Source of the DNA: a virus
Length of the DNA: 41,108 bases
Reading direction: 5' to 3' (one strand)
Virus record (IMG/VR): IMGVR_UViG_3300025009_000216
Span: 1-41,108 of that record
The notes beneath the pieces are model-generated. The model did no database searches. It had not been told where the DNA came from and saw nothing but the letters and a program-made list of their open reading frames with translations. This document shows positions 8,801 through 18,379 of the stretch, in pieces. Positions within the stretch are counted from its first letter, which is position 1; each line of letters opens with the position of its first letter. A program made the position numbers and the translations under genes.

Positions 8801-11800
8801 TTGTTTCAACACATTATTATTATTTTTAGAAACATATTGCCTATAAATATATTGAAGCATAATCCAATTAGAAATTAAATCATCTTTATCTAATCTAAGA
8901 TGACTATAAAATCTAGCACTAGGCGTATCTCCCCAAACAGTCATTATGCTTTTTAAATCGCCCTGAGGTACTAATGTATGAAGAGCAAGTTTAATATGAG
9001 CTTCATAAGGTTTAATAAGATGCGGATTTTTAATAGCCATTCTTGATCTTTCAAATCCTTTGCTTACTTTAGTGAGAGCCTTACCCATAGTAAGACTGAT
9101 CTCATCTGCTTGGCTATATTTAAAATATTCTAAGATACCATCTACATCTATAGCTTTTCTATAGGCATACTGACTGAACCCATCTGTTAAAGAGAATAAC
9201 ATCTTTGATGCATTAAGATGTTGAGTATACTGCAAGAGAGTTAACTGTTTAACTTTTTCATAATGAGCAGGATTAGTTAAGTTAATGTTCTCTATAGGAT
9301 GACGCTTTAAATACTGAGCCATAAAAGCCTCAATATTTTCATTTACATAATCTGTAAAGAACTTATTATAAAGCCCGTCTTCAAATTTTTCTTTACTAAG
9401 AAACTGATTTTTCCATTGTCTGTTATCACTTCCAATTTGTTTTAACTTTTCATATAGCTCAGTAGAAGCAGTCCTAACAAGATGTTCCCAGTCTGGGTCT
9501 ATTGCAACTCTTTTATCTATACCAGACTTACCTATAGCTTTATTTGTTTGGATTTGACCTAAATCATCTGCAAGTTTTTTTAATAAGTTTGCAAAGGCCC
9601 CGTTATTAGGAGCTATCAATTTATCAATACCTTCAGGTCCATCCTGTTTTAGGGCATACTTTTTGAGATGCTTTCTAATAATAAGTTGCTCATTAAGGCC
9701 TACAGTGTAAAAGCCATCCAACTCACGCAACATAGCTAAAGTATCTTTCTTTATAAAATGTTCAAAATAATTTATATCCTCATCAGATATTCCAACTCTT
9801 TTCATGCGATCCATAAGCTGCCCTATATCAAAGCCTTCACCATTATGAAAGACTAATTGTGTAAGTTTTTGGTCATTAGTTTTTAACATATCTATAAAGC
9901 TTTGTAGCATGGCTTGTTCATCAGTATACATACCTTTTTCACTAGCCTTAATATAATAGTCTAAGCGTTTCTCTACAGTGTCGAGTTCAGGTAAATCTTT
10001 ATACTTACTAGCTAAGAAACTTTCAGCAGGGATATCAAAAGTATCTGCTCTACTAAGTTTACGAATAAGAGACCCGGACTCTCCTCCGTAGACTTTCCAG
10101 CCTATCTGGTGTACAGAACCGATGTTAGCATTAAAGCCTGGAGTCTCTATATCACAAATGATATATTTAATATATGATCTTGGAAATTTCTTTTTTAAGA
10201 AAGCTCGTATAACAGCTTCTGTTATTTTAACATCAGCTTCAGCTTCATGAGCAGGAAGCTTTTCAACACCATAAAGTTCCATCATAGCTTTTTTAACTTT
10301 AGGGTCTTCTTGAAGCTTCTCTAATTTAAGAGAACGTTTTGCATCTGAATTTGCATAGTCTTCAATCTTTTGAATAAGCTCTTTAAATTTATAATCAAAG
10401 TTATTCAAAAAATTACGAGGAGATATCCCAGCAAGACCCTGGACTACATCTAAGAAGATGTTGTGGGTTAAGTCTCTAATATTGCTATTAGATAAATCAT
10501 TTAAAAAATGAGCATAGTTATCAAAGTGTGTAGACATATTGATAATTTCTCTAGCTATGTTTACAGCATCTGCCATATTTGCAGTTTGTCCTGTAGCTTT
10601 ATTAGTAACCGGTCCATTAAATGAATTAGCCATTGTATGAATATAGGCCCCAAGTCCTTCAGCATTGTTATTAATTGAAGCAACCAGTTCATTAACTTTT
10701 TCAATATTCATTAAAGACATGTTTGTATAGAGCTGAGATAATTTCAACTCATAGTAGATTGTTCTGGCTCCCAAAGATATCATACGATTTGTCATAGCTA
10801 CAGGATGATTATCTGCTAACATTTCTAATAATGTAGCAAAATCAGCAGGGTCTGTAGAACCTATGTTCATTATTGTAGGTGTTGCATCACTACTAATTGT
10901 GCTATGTTTAACAGGGGGCTTACCATATCCTTTAGGTAAAGGAGACTCTGTTTGTTTTAATACATCCTTAATTAACTCTATAAGTTTTTTATCAATTTTA
11001 GCTACATCACCCTTAGACAAAGAAGCTAAGATATCTCTTTGTAAACCTGGGATATCATCAGCACCACCCGTATATTTTTTTACAGTAGTTATAATATCCT
11101 GAATAAAAGCAGGTGTCTTATCAGTTAAGTGCTTAGCCATATCCACAACATAATCTTCTAATCTTTTAACTACTTGATGTTGGGCTGTTTTTATTTTATT
11201 ATAATAAATACGCTCACCACTAACAGGCGCATTGTTTTTTAACTTATCTGCAATACCTTGCACTATGCGTTGAAGATTTGTCCAAACCTCACTATACGCT
11301 TCCATATCTGTCGGGTTTACTGCGAGGAATGAATTAATAGCTTCTATAAGAACATGGTCATCTCCACCGACTATATCCTTAATCTGAGATATATATTGCT
11401 CTGGATCGTCCGTAAAAATTTCCACAATCTGTTTTTTAATATTATCAATATTATCTGGTTCAAGTATATCTATATTAGTCTTTCTAGCTTCTTTCTCAAA
11501 CTGACTATCTTGTATTTTCTGAATTAATGGATTTTGTGTCCTTTCTGCAAAGTTAAGTCTATCTGAATAGGACTTGTAAACCTTACCTAACACTTCATTA
11601 GGTTTAAGGGCATCTTTGATCTCATCAAATATTTGATTATAAGAGTCTGTTATTTCTCCAAGCTTTATAGCATACTCATCAAATTTAAATACAATATTAT
11701 TTAAATCAGTCCCTGCATCAACAGCATCTGAAATAGTATTTAGAGTACCTTGAATTGCTTCTTTAACAGCACCTTCAAAGGCATTAAGAACTTCAGTTAA

Positions 11801-13534
11801 TGATGCATCCGGAACAACAGTTAATTCTTTTTTAAAATTAGTGATAACTGGGTCAACATACTGAGCATTATATTCCGCAAAGCTTTCTTCAAAAAATAGC
11901 TTAGTATACTCCGGAGACTCAGGGACACCCATCTTTTTAGCATGGGCAAACTCATCTATAGCAAGAGCTGTATGAACCCTTAGGTTATTATACTTCAGGT
12001 CTGCTTTATTTACAAACGGATTATTAAAATCTATCTTAGCTATAGGAGGAGCTTCGTCAAATAAGGGAGCAAGTTGATCGTATATCTTTGAAGCTCTTGA
12101 GCTTCTTAGATCGATAGCCTTTACACTTTCTTTAACACGTTTATACTCTTCCACAACCTTAAGCCTATCCACTAAATCTTGAAAATGATCTTCGAATACA
12201 CCAAGATCACCACCCATTTTTTCATTAGTGCTTTTAATTTGAGCTAGGTAGTCATCTAAAGGATTCTCACTGTCTGGACTATTTAATATTCTACGAAGAA
12301 CATGTTTCATTTCTTCCGGGTCTTTCCAATATTTCTGCATAGTTAAATCAATTTGAGCTTTTTTTGCTTTAACACTTTCCTGTATTAAAATTTTAAATGT
12401 TTCTGAAGAAAGCAGTTCTTCATCATTTAACTTATTTACCATATTAAGGTTATCAACAAGGTCTGCATATGCTGCTGAAGCTTCATCATATTTATAGATG
12501 TCAAAGATTCCATCTGGACCTTTAAATTGTTTTAAAGCATTATCCACATTCCTTGTCATAAACTCAGAAACCCAGTTACCTCCACGAGAGATAGCCCACC
12601 ATGCAGGAGTAATACCTGAAGACTGCATAGCTCCCTTCATGAGGATTCTTTGTAAGCCTTCCACTGGAGCTATGACTTTCTGTAAGCTCTGAAGAGTGGT
12701 AGAAGTAGCAATGCCTGTGGAGAGCTTACTTAAACTCTGCATAGCTTTAACAAACTCGGGGGTTCTAAGTTCTTTCCTAAAGATTAATGATCCACTCTCT
12801 GCAAATTTTGCAGCTACTTTACCAATAGCTTTACTCATAGTGTCGTAGTCTCCAAGGAGGTAAGCACTAACAGCTCTACGAGTAAGTCTGTTAAATTGCT
12901 TCTCAGTGACTTCTTTAGCAACATCACCTATAGTTTCTTTTATGGTAGTTTTGATAGCACCTTTAACACCTGCAGAAACTGCGGCTTTACCAAAGAGAGT
13001 TACCCAGTTCAGTGGGTCTGAGAGTAGCTCGGCCCCTACATCTGTTATAAAGTTCCCAGTATGCCAGTCATAGTTTTTACGCCCGTGATTTCCCCAGCCT
13101 AATGCATTAGCTACACCGGAGCCCCCTTCTTGTAGACCTGCTTTAACTATTTGATTTGGAACATCAAGAGTTTCTCCAAGGTTCATCAAGAGGTTCATAA
13201 CAGAGATATCCGGTCTACCTTTAAGAAGAGGCTTTAAAGTAGTCCTATGTGCTAAGCCCATTGTATCTGAGACTATATTCAATAAAGGAATTTTCTCTAG
13301 CCCAAAGAACTTAGTATGCTCCATGTCCTTGTTAAAGCTACCTAAGATAACATCCGCAAGAGAGTTTATCTCATACGGATCGTTATAATCAGAGGTTAAG
13401 CTTTCTTGAGGTTCATAGCGTACATAAGCTTTCGGGTATTGATATGCCTTAGGCAATACTGGCACCTGAGGAGGAGCCAGTACTGTAGGCACCTTTGCTA
13501 CTTGCGGTAGATTGTAAGGCGGTACATATGCCAT
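5831..13534 (-). CDS. Giant (2567-residue) putative ejection/internal virion protein with embedded DnaQ-like exonuclease domain
   Basis: The largest gene here and last in the late operon. AAAGGATAAC precedes the ATG. The N-terminal ~40 residues are Pro/Val/Tyr-rich. Most of the protein is long alpha-helical, charged sequence, as in the large ejected internal virion proteins of podoviruses. A distinct domain at about 1120-1290 has an Exo I motif CDIETPG (D1128, E1130), an Exo II motif HNGEGFD (H1230, D1236) and DTLAML (D1264), the pattern of DEDD exonucleases; the Exo III residue is not clear. Hydrophobic segments follow at about 2030-2080 and 2280-2310 (FYTFFIRNLDYW). The last ~100 residues are very rich in Arg, Lys and Tyr, suiting DNA or acidic membrane contact. 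No transglycosylase motif was recognised. The role is inferred from size, position and composition. Confidence 0.65.
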   Translation of the reverse strand: MAYVPPYNLPQVAKVPTVLAPPQVPVLPKAYQYPKAYVRYEPQESLTSDYNDPYEINSLADVILGSFNKDMEHTKFFGLEKIPLLNIVSDTMGLAHRTTLKPLLKGRPDISVMNLLMNLGETLDVPNQIVKAGLQEGGSGVANALGWGNHGRKNYDWHTGNFITDVGAELLSDPLNWVTLFGKAAVSAGVKGAIKTTIKETIGDVAKEVTEKQFNRLTRRAVSAYLLGDYDTMSKAIGKVAAKFAESGSLIFRKELRTPEFVKAMQSLSKLSTGIATSTTLQSLQKVIAPVEGLQRILMKGAMQSSGITPAWWAISRGGNWVSEFMTRNVDNALKQFKGPDGIFDIYKYDEASAAYADLVDNLNMVNKLNDEELLSSETFKILIQESVKAKKAQIDLTMQKYWKDPEEMKHVLRRILNSPDSENPLDDYLAQIKSTNEKMGGDLGVFEDHFQDLVDRLKVVEEYKRVKESVKAIDLRSSRASKIYDQLAPLFDEAPPIAKIDFNNPFVNKADLKYNNLRVHTALAIDEFAHAKKMGVPESPEYTKLFFEESFAEYNAQYVDPVITNFKKELTVVPDASLTEVLNAFEGAVKEAIQGTLNTISDAVDAGTDLNNIVFKFDEYAIKLGEITDSYNQIFDEIKDALKPNEVLGKVYKSYSDRLNFAERTQNPLIQKIQDSQFEKEARKTNIDILEPDNIDNIKKQIVEIFTDDPEQYISQIKDIVGGDDHVLIEAINSFLAVNPTDMEAYSEVWTNLQRIVQGIADKLKNNAPVSGERIYYNKIKTAQHQVVKRLEDYVVDMAKHLTDKTPAFIQDIITTVKKYTGGADDIPGLQRDILASLSKGDVAKIDKKLIELIKDVLKQTESPLPKGYGKPPVKHSTISSDATPTIMNIGSTDPADFATLLEMLADNHPVAMTNRMISLGARTIYYELKLSQLYTNMSLMNIEKVNELVASINNNAEGLGAYIHTMANSFNGPVTNKATGQTANMADAVNIAREIINMSTHFDNYAHFLNDLSNSNIRDLTHNIFLDVVQGLAGISPRNFLNNFDYKFKELIQKIEDYANSDAKRSLKLEKLQEDPKVKKAMMELYGVEKLPAHEAEADVKITEAVIRAFLKKKFPRSYIKYIICDIETPGFNANIGSVHQIGWKVYGGESGSLIRKLSRADTFDIPAESFLASKYKDLPELDTVEKRLDYYIKASEKGMYTDEQAMLQSFIDMLKTNDQKLTQLVFHNGEGFDIGQLMDRMKRVGISDEDINYFEHFIKKDTLAMLRELDGFYTVGLNEQLIIRKHLKKYALKQDGPEGIDKLIAPNNGAFANLLKKLADDLGQIQTNKAIGKSGIDKRVAIDPDWEHLVRTASTELYEKLKQIGSDNRQWKNQFLSKEKFEDGLYNKFFTDYVNENIEAFMAQYLKRHPIENINLTNPAHYEKVKQLTLLQYTQHLNASKMLFSLTDGFSQYAYRKAIDVDGILEYFKYSQADEISLTMGKALTKVSKGFERSRMAIKNPHLIKPYEAHIKLALHTLVPQGDLKSIMTVWGDTPSARFYSHLRLDKDDLISNWIMLQYIYRQYVSKNNNNVLKQKILGFIDPDLRRLLDRPQDIYRKEASIAQMNYFKESASIKVLSNHNMANPAKLREVYEDLKASRLALENLGNDIDTHKLSQAKYFAISAELAQAEDMIKEYAALLDESIPLQTRSTNLRNIGNYSDSIAHQPITQTLAIPKMPDGTYNVNRLLAHMLKKAPYITFDVADIITDNTRKGLFYELLSHKNELKAADIHIVIEKTRVYMVVGSAGELHRVDGKWFYRKTNSWSGASDEFEIEDVLLKDIDYDLAAVDLAQPKLVAAIKEAGASLNRMTKGKSVGSSGQLIFDDFYKEMFDRLPDSVKKVASGPDMFSQKELFKETRFNWSNLGSHKFRKEIQEFAPRNLVTAYKNTITLVAQKLDAKEHYLNMLFAPWLKLKNIVPDLDLNDVATRLQEYPEYKLVALVEDKNVGYRVASLNPKTVEEAQQALDLDAILVPYHVYSNMYETINMDRITDKALDFWRRLIYTYKIGYLSDPGVWVRNFVEGTFKTMIETQTIFGTILAQYNAVRLLRGFKHDVKEIINLNYFNLEEAELIKQLEQMPEVIRLDLDLSIAKNRLRAMETIQRYNEDADKIFLMEAHGGFSKENIDFYFQYMKPKLSREDFDLAHLVTNDTANIGPTADLQELFFKQGLRKDDTEKIWRTFVHQSNKLITFNRLGEQINRLAQYYIIRDRGLSNSTAFFRIAQTHFDFGLKTPFEKMMENIIPFYTFFIRNLDYWITAAEKYPWMVNMFKDIMTPVFDFDNIDHTELNNNRSLQSQILAGNIPIGDDGFNIKLNPSFMDALNTIANPTKLMQGKLAAPIQTSLDFILQNSKQFLSQEMIELLKIYDTKDGEEAAAIVRQLTNLIPLFGAGVQRYTDTGPKYYDRTGNVANLVAPGLFGGTLRYQDRFKKNRTIYAARPRRSGKKTYPRKAYSKTIYAKAYRAKRPYRPEYYNNFGLRSGNYDSLYREQYSKTGKSRLKAGGFGKITPYTNISVKYRIKNTWGYFR

Positions 13535-13544
13535 AAGTTATCCT

Positions 13545-14873
13545 TTATCCTGCACTAATTGTACTTTCTCCCTTAAATTTAGGGCCTATATAATTTCCGT
13601 TTGAATCATAATATTTAGCTAAGGCAGGAGATAAATTTATATAATCAGGAAGTGTACTCCTAGTTACCTTATTATTTTTTTCAGCTTCTTTTTTAGCTTG
13701 CTTTTCTGCATCTTCTAGAAGTCCTCGCTCTTCTTTAAATTGTTTCATAGCTGTTTCGGCTGGAACACTAAAGAGGGACATATAAGCTACATAAGACTGC
13801 ATATCATTATTAGCTACAGCATTTTTAATATTCTGCAAAGTCTCTTCTGCAGCGGGTTGTTTAGCTGTGTTGTTTGCTATAAGTTGCTGCCCTTCAAGAC
13901 TTCTTTGAGAAGCTACATCAGATGCTGCTTTATTTGTATTGGCTACTTCAATTGCGGACAGGTATGACTTAAGAGCTGCTTCTGCTGAAGCTTCTTTATT
14001 AGTCTGGGCCGCACCCAGAGTAGCTTCTTTACCAAGCCTTGCAGCTGTAGTCGTAGCATTAGACTGTAATTCTCCTACCTGTAAATTCTTGGCATTCTGG
14101 TCTAGGCGAGCTTGCAGGTCCATACCACCTATATTAAGCTGAGTATCTGCACCATACTTGGTCACATCCAGATTACCCAAGCCCATACCGGCTGCGTTAG
14201 ATGTGGTCAGAGCATTCAAGGAATTCTGAGCCATAGCTGCTTGTTCTTTATCATTTAAGAGGTTACGGTCAACAGCAAGTTGAGTAGCTTCGTCGGCACC
14301 GAGCTGTTGATTATTTAAGATCGAGCTAAGCTCATTAGCAGCTTGCATACCACGAGATGCACCATTAGCTACGGCGGCAGCATTAGATTTACGAACAGCA
14401 TCAAGACCTGCCTGTTGGTTCCCAAACATATTCCCATAAAATTTATTCTCAGTAGCTGTGTATTGTTTGTCCAATACGTCATACTGAGCTTTGGTGGCAT
14501 CATTAAACTTACCAAGAATAGCATCTTGATCGTAAGTGATTCCGTACATATCTGCAAGGGATTGCCCGCCCATTAGATTAGGAATTGCACCTGCACTGGG
14601 AGCAGCTGGAGCTGGAATTGCACCAGGTCTGTTAGCTGTTGCAGGTAAAGGTCCTATATTACTGTTAGGATTAATAAGTGACCCGGGTTGATACATAGCT
14701 GCATTATAATTGCCTAGTTTAGCATCCATAGCATCATACTCAGCTGCTTGCCCTTGTGTCATACCAGGAGTTAAGGGAGCTTGCCCAGGTTGAGTCACAC
14801 CTGCAAACTTCTTTTTAGTTGGATCATCTGTAGCTTTAGGCAGTTGAACTAATCCCATATTCTTTAATGCCAT
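13545..14873 (-). CDS. Ala/Gln/Asn-rich putative internal virion protein
   Basis: 442 residues: a Pro-rich N-terminal third (PGQAPLTPGMTQGQ, PAPAAPSAGAIPN) and then a long, low-hydrophobicity helical region rich in Ala, Asn and Gln. Neither enzyme motifs nor membrane segments are seen. It lies between the lysin and the giant protein, each gap about 10 bases, so it is co-transcribed with them. The composition and place resemble the smaller core or ejection proteins next to giant ejected proteins in podoviruses, but I recognise no family. Confidence 0.5.
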   Translation of the reverse strand: MALKNMGLVQLPKATDDPTKKKFAGVTQPGQAPLTPGMTQGQAAEYDAMDAKLGNYNAAMYQPGSLINPNSNIGPLPATANRPGAIPAPAAPSAGAIPNLMGGQSLADMYGITYDQDAILGKFNDATKAQYDVLDKQYTATENKFYGNMFGNQQAGLDAVRKSNAAAVANGASRGMQAANELSSILNNQQLGADEATQLAVDRNLLNDKEQAAMAQNSLNALTTSNAAGMGLGNLDVTKYGADTQLNIGGMDLQARLDQNAKNLQVGELQSNATTTAARLGKEATLGAAQTNKEASAEAALKSYLSAIEVANTNKAASDVASQRSLEGQQLIANNTAKQPAAEETLQNIKNAVANNDMQSYVAYMSLFSVPAETAMKQFKEERGLLEDAEKQAKKEAEKNNKVTRSTLPDYINLSPALAKYYDSNGNYIGPKFKGESTISAG

Positions 14874-14886
14874 CTAAATCACCACC

Positions 14887-15516
14887 TTATTTACGGAGTT
14901 CTCTTATCGTTCTGGCGATGAGAGATGCTGCTTGTTCACGAGTTATCGGAGCTTTCGGGTTGAAGTTCCCTTCATCATCCCCGACCATAATCTTTAATTC
15001 ATTTAACATTACTACGTCATTAAGAGCGTAGCTGGATATTTTGTCTGCGTCTTTATACATTTTAAACATCTCCCCGTCGTAATAATTTAGACCATAGGTT
15101 TCAACTATATTGATAAGTGCATCAGCATAGTTAGGGGCTGTTGCGTATCCACAATTATACAATGCCCAGGCTGCTTCCTGATAAGACTTAGCTGTCCTGA
15201 CTGGCGTGTATAATGGAATTGAAAGTAATTCGGAATGGTCTCGAACCGAATCATTAAAAGAAGCGTATACTCGGAACGGCTCCTTCATTGTTACATACTG
15301 GCCCTGGATAAACTCCTGTGTATCGAAGTATCCTACATCATGACCACACCCCGGGAACCATTTGATACCGAAGAGGTTGTTGGCCTGTTGAGCAAGGCCG
15401 CTATCTCCCCAACCACTTTCTAAAATACCTTGGGCAATGGTGATGCTGGGGCGAATGTTGTATTCGCGCCAGCCATCAATTGCACCTGATTTGATTAGAT
15501 CAATGAAGTTCTCCAT
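14887..15516 (-). CDS. Peptidoglycan hydrolase: glucosaminidase domain plus SLH domain
   Basis: 209 residues. The N-terminal ~150 match a FlgJ/GH73-type beta-N-acetylglucosaminidase: TIAQGILESGWGDSGLA holds the catalytic Glu (E33), followed by NNLFGIK, FRVYASFNDSVRDHSELL and YATAPNYADALINIVE. The C-terminal ~50 (ADKISSYALNDVVMLNELKIMVGDDEGNFNPKAPITREQAA region) form one S-layer-homology domain, which binds modified secondary cell wall polymers. It lies directly after the holin, so it is most likely the endolysin; a virion-bound lysin is possible because it also lies beside internal virion genes. The SLH domain restricts the likely host to bacteria with SLH-anchored surfaces. Confidence 0.88.
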   Translation of the reverse strand: MENFIDLIKSGAIDGWREYNIRPSITIAQGILESGWGDSGLAQQANNLFGIKWFPGCGHDVGYFDTQEFIQGQYVTMKEPFRVYASFNDSVRDHSELLSIPLYTPVRTAKSYQEAAWALYNCGYATAPNYADALINIVETYGLNYYDGEMFKMYKDADKISSYALNDVVMLNELKIMVGDDEGNFNPKAPITREQAASLIARTIRELRK

Positions 15517-15524
15517 AACTACTC

Positions 15525-15719
15525 CTAAAATCTATTTTTTACTGTAGGGTTGTTTAAGATACCAAACTCAGTCAATACCAGTAAGATAAGATTGACTAGT
15601 TTATCCCAATCAGGGATTTCATAGGAGAAGTACACTTTAGTTACAAATGCAATGAGTGTCGCTGTTGCCAGCCATACTGTCCAACTTTTGAGTCTGTTTT
15701 GTGTGATAGTAGGTTCCAT
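15525..15719 (-). CDS. Holin (phi LC3/LL-H-like)
   Basis: 64 residues with two hydrophobic helices (VWLATATLIAFVTKVYF and LVNLILLVLTEFGIL) joined by a short turn, a charged N-terminus and the end FGILNNPTVKNRF. The LxxFGIxNNPTxKxxF ending is characteristic of the small holins of Gram-positive phages. It would form the membrane lesion that lets the adjacent lysin reach the wall. AAAGGAGG precedes the ATG. Confidence 0.88.
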   Translation of the reverse strand: MEPTITQNRLKSWTVWLATATLIAFVTKVYFSYEIPDWDKLVNLILLVLTEFGILNNPTVKNRF

Positions 15720-15732
15720 TTTATTGCCTCCT

Positions 15733-15999
15733 TTAAAATCTGCTTGCTATTGCAATCGCTGCCCCTATGACTGTTATTATAAGTCCGGCAGTTAGACTTA
15801 ATTGCCAATAAAGTAATTTGTTCATAAATTCTACTTGCTCTTTAGAAACTTCATGAGCTGTTACCAGCCCTGGTAAACATTTTGCTACTTCTTCAATACT
15901 TTTGAGACGATGCTCATGGTTACCCACCTTTGTTTCAAGGGCATCTATCCTAGGCTCCCATTGCAACGTATCTATAATTTTACTTACAACTTCCATCAT
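15733..15999 (-). CDS. XhlA-like holin accessory/membrane protein
   Basis: 88 residues from the ATG at 15999; a GTG nine bases earlier overlaps the ribosome binding site AGGTAGGTGG. The N-terminal part is a coiled coil (RIDALETKVGNHEHRLKSIEE) and the C-terminal part is a single membrane span (LTAGLIITVIGAAIAIASRF). This is the layout of the XhlA haemolysin family, which assists XhlB-type holins. It precedes the holin and lysin and completes a three-gene lysis cassette. Confidence 0.75.
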   Translation of the reverse strand: MMEVVSKIIDTLQWEPRIDALETKVGNHEHRLKSIEEVAKCLPGLVTAHEVSKEQVEFMNKLLYWQLSLTAGLIITVIGAAIAIASRF

Positions 16000-16008
16000 A
16001 GTAACCAC

Positions 16009-18378
16009 CTACCTTGAATTTAGTAATCTGTAAATCCAGATCATATTCAGCAGTTCATACCGTTTCTCATTAAATGAGAGCAGTTTGAATCTTGGAGAAA
16101 ACCCTTTTCCGGATACAGGCATCTGTACTTTATGCAAGGATACCTCAGGGCTTACTGCGGGGTCTAGCATCCAGTAATTAGTCAATGGAAGCTCTGTGTT
16201 AGCCGGAACTAGGAGTGGGTCTACATACTCATAACTCACCGTTGTTATGACTTGTTCAGGGTCTAACGGATCAGGTATGGTAGTAACTGTATACTGCATT
16301 AATCCTCTGCGGATTTCACTATCTATCATGAATTCTGTGTAGAACTGGAGTTGCTCTTGGGAAATGTTATTGAACTCCATCTGAATTTCACGATAGCGTT
16401 TCTTATAGTCTACTTGCTGTTCTCTGAATCCTGTGTCTAGCCATTGATAATTTTTAAATAATGGGTCTATCGCTACATTTTGTATATAGTAATCTACAGG
16501 ATTTAAAGGATTGAACTGCAGATACTGGAAGCACAACTCATTCTGGTAATTTACAATACTAAGCTGTGTTCCTTTTTGAGTCGCGTCTTGTTTGAATGGG
16601 GCTAAGATATGCTGACTTTCGTATACATATACTCTCCAAGACCTCGACATCGTGTTGTACAGCAGTACTACATTTACATATACACCGGTGTTGGTTTCGA
16701 AGACATATACATTATGGATATCCTCGAAGTCAAGGTAATTATAATAGTGTATAAGATTCAAAGTACTGGTATAATTATACATTATTTTTAATGTTTTAGC
16801 AATGTTAGTTTGGAAATTATCCAAAAATCCTTCAATCATTTTTGATATCGGGGCTATGACAAGATCACCAGTCATTGAAGCTAATTTAGGAACTACCATA
16901 TAGTAGTAGTTACCTGACCTAAAGAACACCATATTCTTTACAGTCTGGATAAGATGCACATCCCACTCCCTGATATTCAAGTTTCCCTGGATAAGTTTCT
17001 TAGTCCAAGTTAGTCCATCAGGCATAAGTGTAATCATATACAATCTAGTAGCTGTAAAAACCAGTAAGTTATCTAAGAACGGGGTTGCATGAATAATAGG
17101 TTCGTCAAACACCTCAACGTTATTAGGGTATGGGAAGTAGCTGGGGTCATTAACTTCACTCATAAAGAGAAGGGTCTTATCCTCCACTACACCATAGATA
17201 ACCAACCGGTTTCTCCAATAGGTCAAACCTGAAGCTTTCTTAAGATTATATGTGGCCGGCTTAACATTCATTGTGGAACCATAGGCTGCCTTATTAAAGT
17301 TAAAGCCCACCACCATAACAGCTTCAGGGACTTCTTCAAAAGCTGCACCGTCCCATTTGTTACAAGTCACACGCACCATAACAGCTGCATCTATTGCACT
17401 AAATGGGGCACTTAACTCATTGAGGTTGTTGAAGAGACGGTCCTCTATTTTTAAAGAGTTCCATGTGATTTCATTCTGAGTCTTAGTCTCCCATGTTACT
17501 TTATAGCGATTGCCTGAGGGAACCGCATAGAAGCATTTTAAAGTTATATTCTGCCCGGGCTGCGGGGACATAACTAAATCATTGCCAATATAAGGCATTA
17601 TCCCAAGCAGCTGGATCGTTCCTGCAAAGTAAGAGTTAGCAAACAAATACGGAGTGGTGGATAACATATTGTATCCCCACATGACAGCTTCTTTAGGATT
17701 GATAGACCTAGGTGTAACTATCTCTGTCTTATACTCATCATTGTCTAAAACTGTATGGGATAGTCCATTAATAACGCCGTTCATGAAACTGTAGTAACTA
17801 TTACTGAAAGCAAAGGTTCCAACCTGCCTAGCAAGATACTTAGAGTCTGCTATATTTAAGCCGTGTATTTCAGCTTTTACAGGCTTTCTAAATGAGTAAT
17901 ATGACGTATCAACCTGTGCTGCTAAACTGGTTTGCTTATAAGTCTGTGTTTGAATCTCTTCAAACGGGACTCTAGCATCCACTGTAGGAGATATAGTGTC
18001 TACTCTACACCCACCTTGAAACAGCTCTGTGTCAGGAACCGAGTTCCCATTAGGGTTCAGCATACCAACTATAACCTGCTGATACTCAATATCTTGTTCT
18101 ACGCAAGTACGAACAGCTGTAATCATGGCAGTCCCGTTACCTTCAACATCAACTGGATAGCCATAAGCCACACCTTCTGGAGGCATGATAAATGTAGTTG
18201 CTCTTAAACCTGGCCGAGGGATGAGGGATGCGCCTTTATCTTTTTGGTCAAAATTTACAAGCTCCTTTAAGAATCCTTCTTTTAAAGGGTTGTTAGTAAA
18301 GTTCATCCCCATACCAAACAGCTCTTCAGTTTGCTGTCCTCTTACACCACGTTGATATTGTTTGTAAGGTCCTGGCAT
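16009..18378 (-). CDS. Putative tail tubular protein B/nozzle-like structural protein
   Basis: 789 residues. The start chosen is the ATG at 18378, six bases after GGAGGAG; the longer TTG start would overlap that site. The protein is beta-rich, with blocks such as VNDPSYFPYP, IIHATPFLDNLLVFTATRLYMI and NMVFFRSGNYYYMVV. Repeated 'probe a value and compare' strands of this kind are seen in the beta-propeller nozzle proteins (T7 gp12 type). It lacks membrane segments. Size, composition and position between the fibre genes and lysis genes fit a tail protein, but the specific assignment to nozzle is inference. Confidence 0.5.
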   Translation of the reverse strand: MPGPYKQYQRGVRGQQTEELFGMGMNFTNNPLKEGFLKELVNFDQKDKGASLIPRPGLRATTFIMPPEGVAYGYPVDVEGNGTAMITAVRTCVEQDIEYQQVIVGMLNPNGNSVPDTELFQGGCRVDTISPTVDARVPFEEIQTQTYKQTSLAAQVDTSYYSFRKPVKAEIHGLNIADSKYLARQVGTFAFSNSYYSFMNGVINGLSHTVLDNDEYKTEIVTPRSINPKEAVMWGYNMLSTTPYLFANSYFAGTIQLLGIMPYIGNDLVMSPQPGQNITLKCFYAVPSGNRYKVTWETKTQNEITWNSLKIEDRLFNNLNELSAPFSAIDAAVMVRVTCNKWDGAAFEEVPEAVMVVGFNFNKAAYGSTMNVKPATYNLKKASGLTYWRNRLVIYGVVEDKTLLFMSEVNDPSYFPYPNNVEVFDEPIIHATPFLDNLLVFTATRLYMITLMPDGLTWTKKLIQGNLNIREWDVHLIQTVKNMVFFRSGNYYYMVVPKLASMTGDLVIAPISKMIEGFLDNFQTNIAKTLKIMYNYTSTLNLIHYYNYLDFEDIHNVYVFETNTGVYVNVVLLYNTMSRSWRVYVYESQHILAPFKQDATQKGTQLSIVNYQNELCFQYLQFNPLNPVDYYIQNVAIDPLFKNYQWLDTGFREQQVDYKKRYREIQMEFNNISQEQLQFYTEFMIDSEIRRGLMQYTVTTIPDPLDPEQVITTVSYEYVDPLLVPANTELPLTNYWMLDPAVSPEVSLHKVQMPVSGKGFSPRFKLLSFNEKRYELLNMIWIYRLLNSR

Positions 18379-18379
18379 A

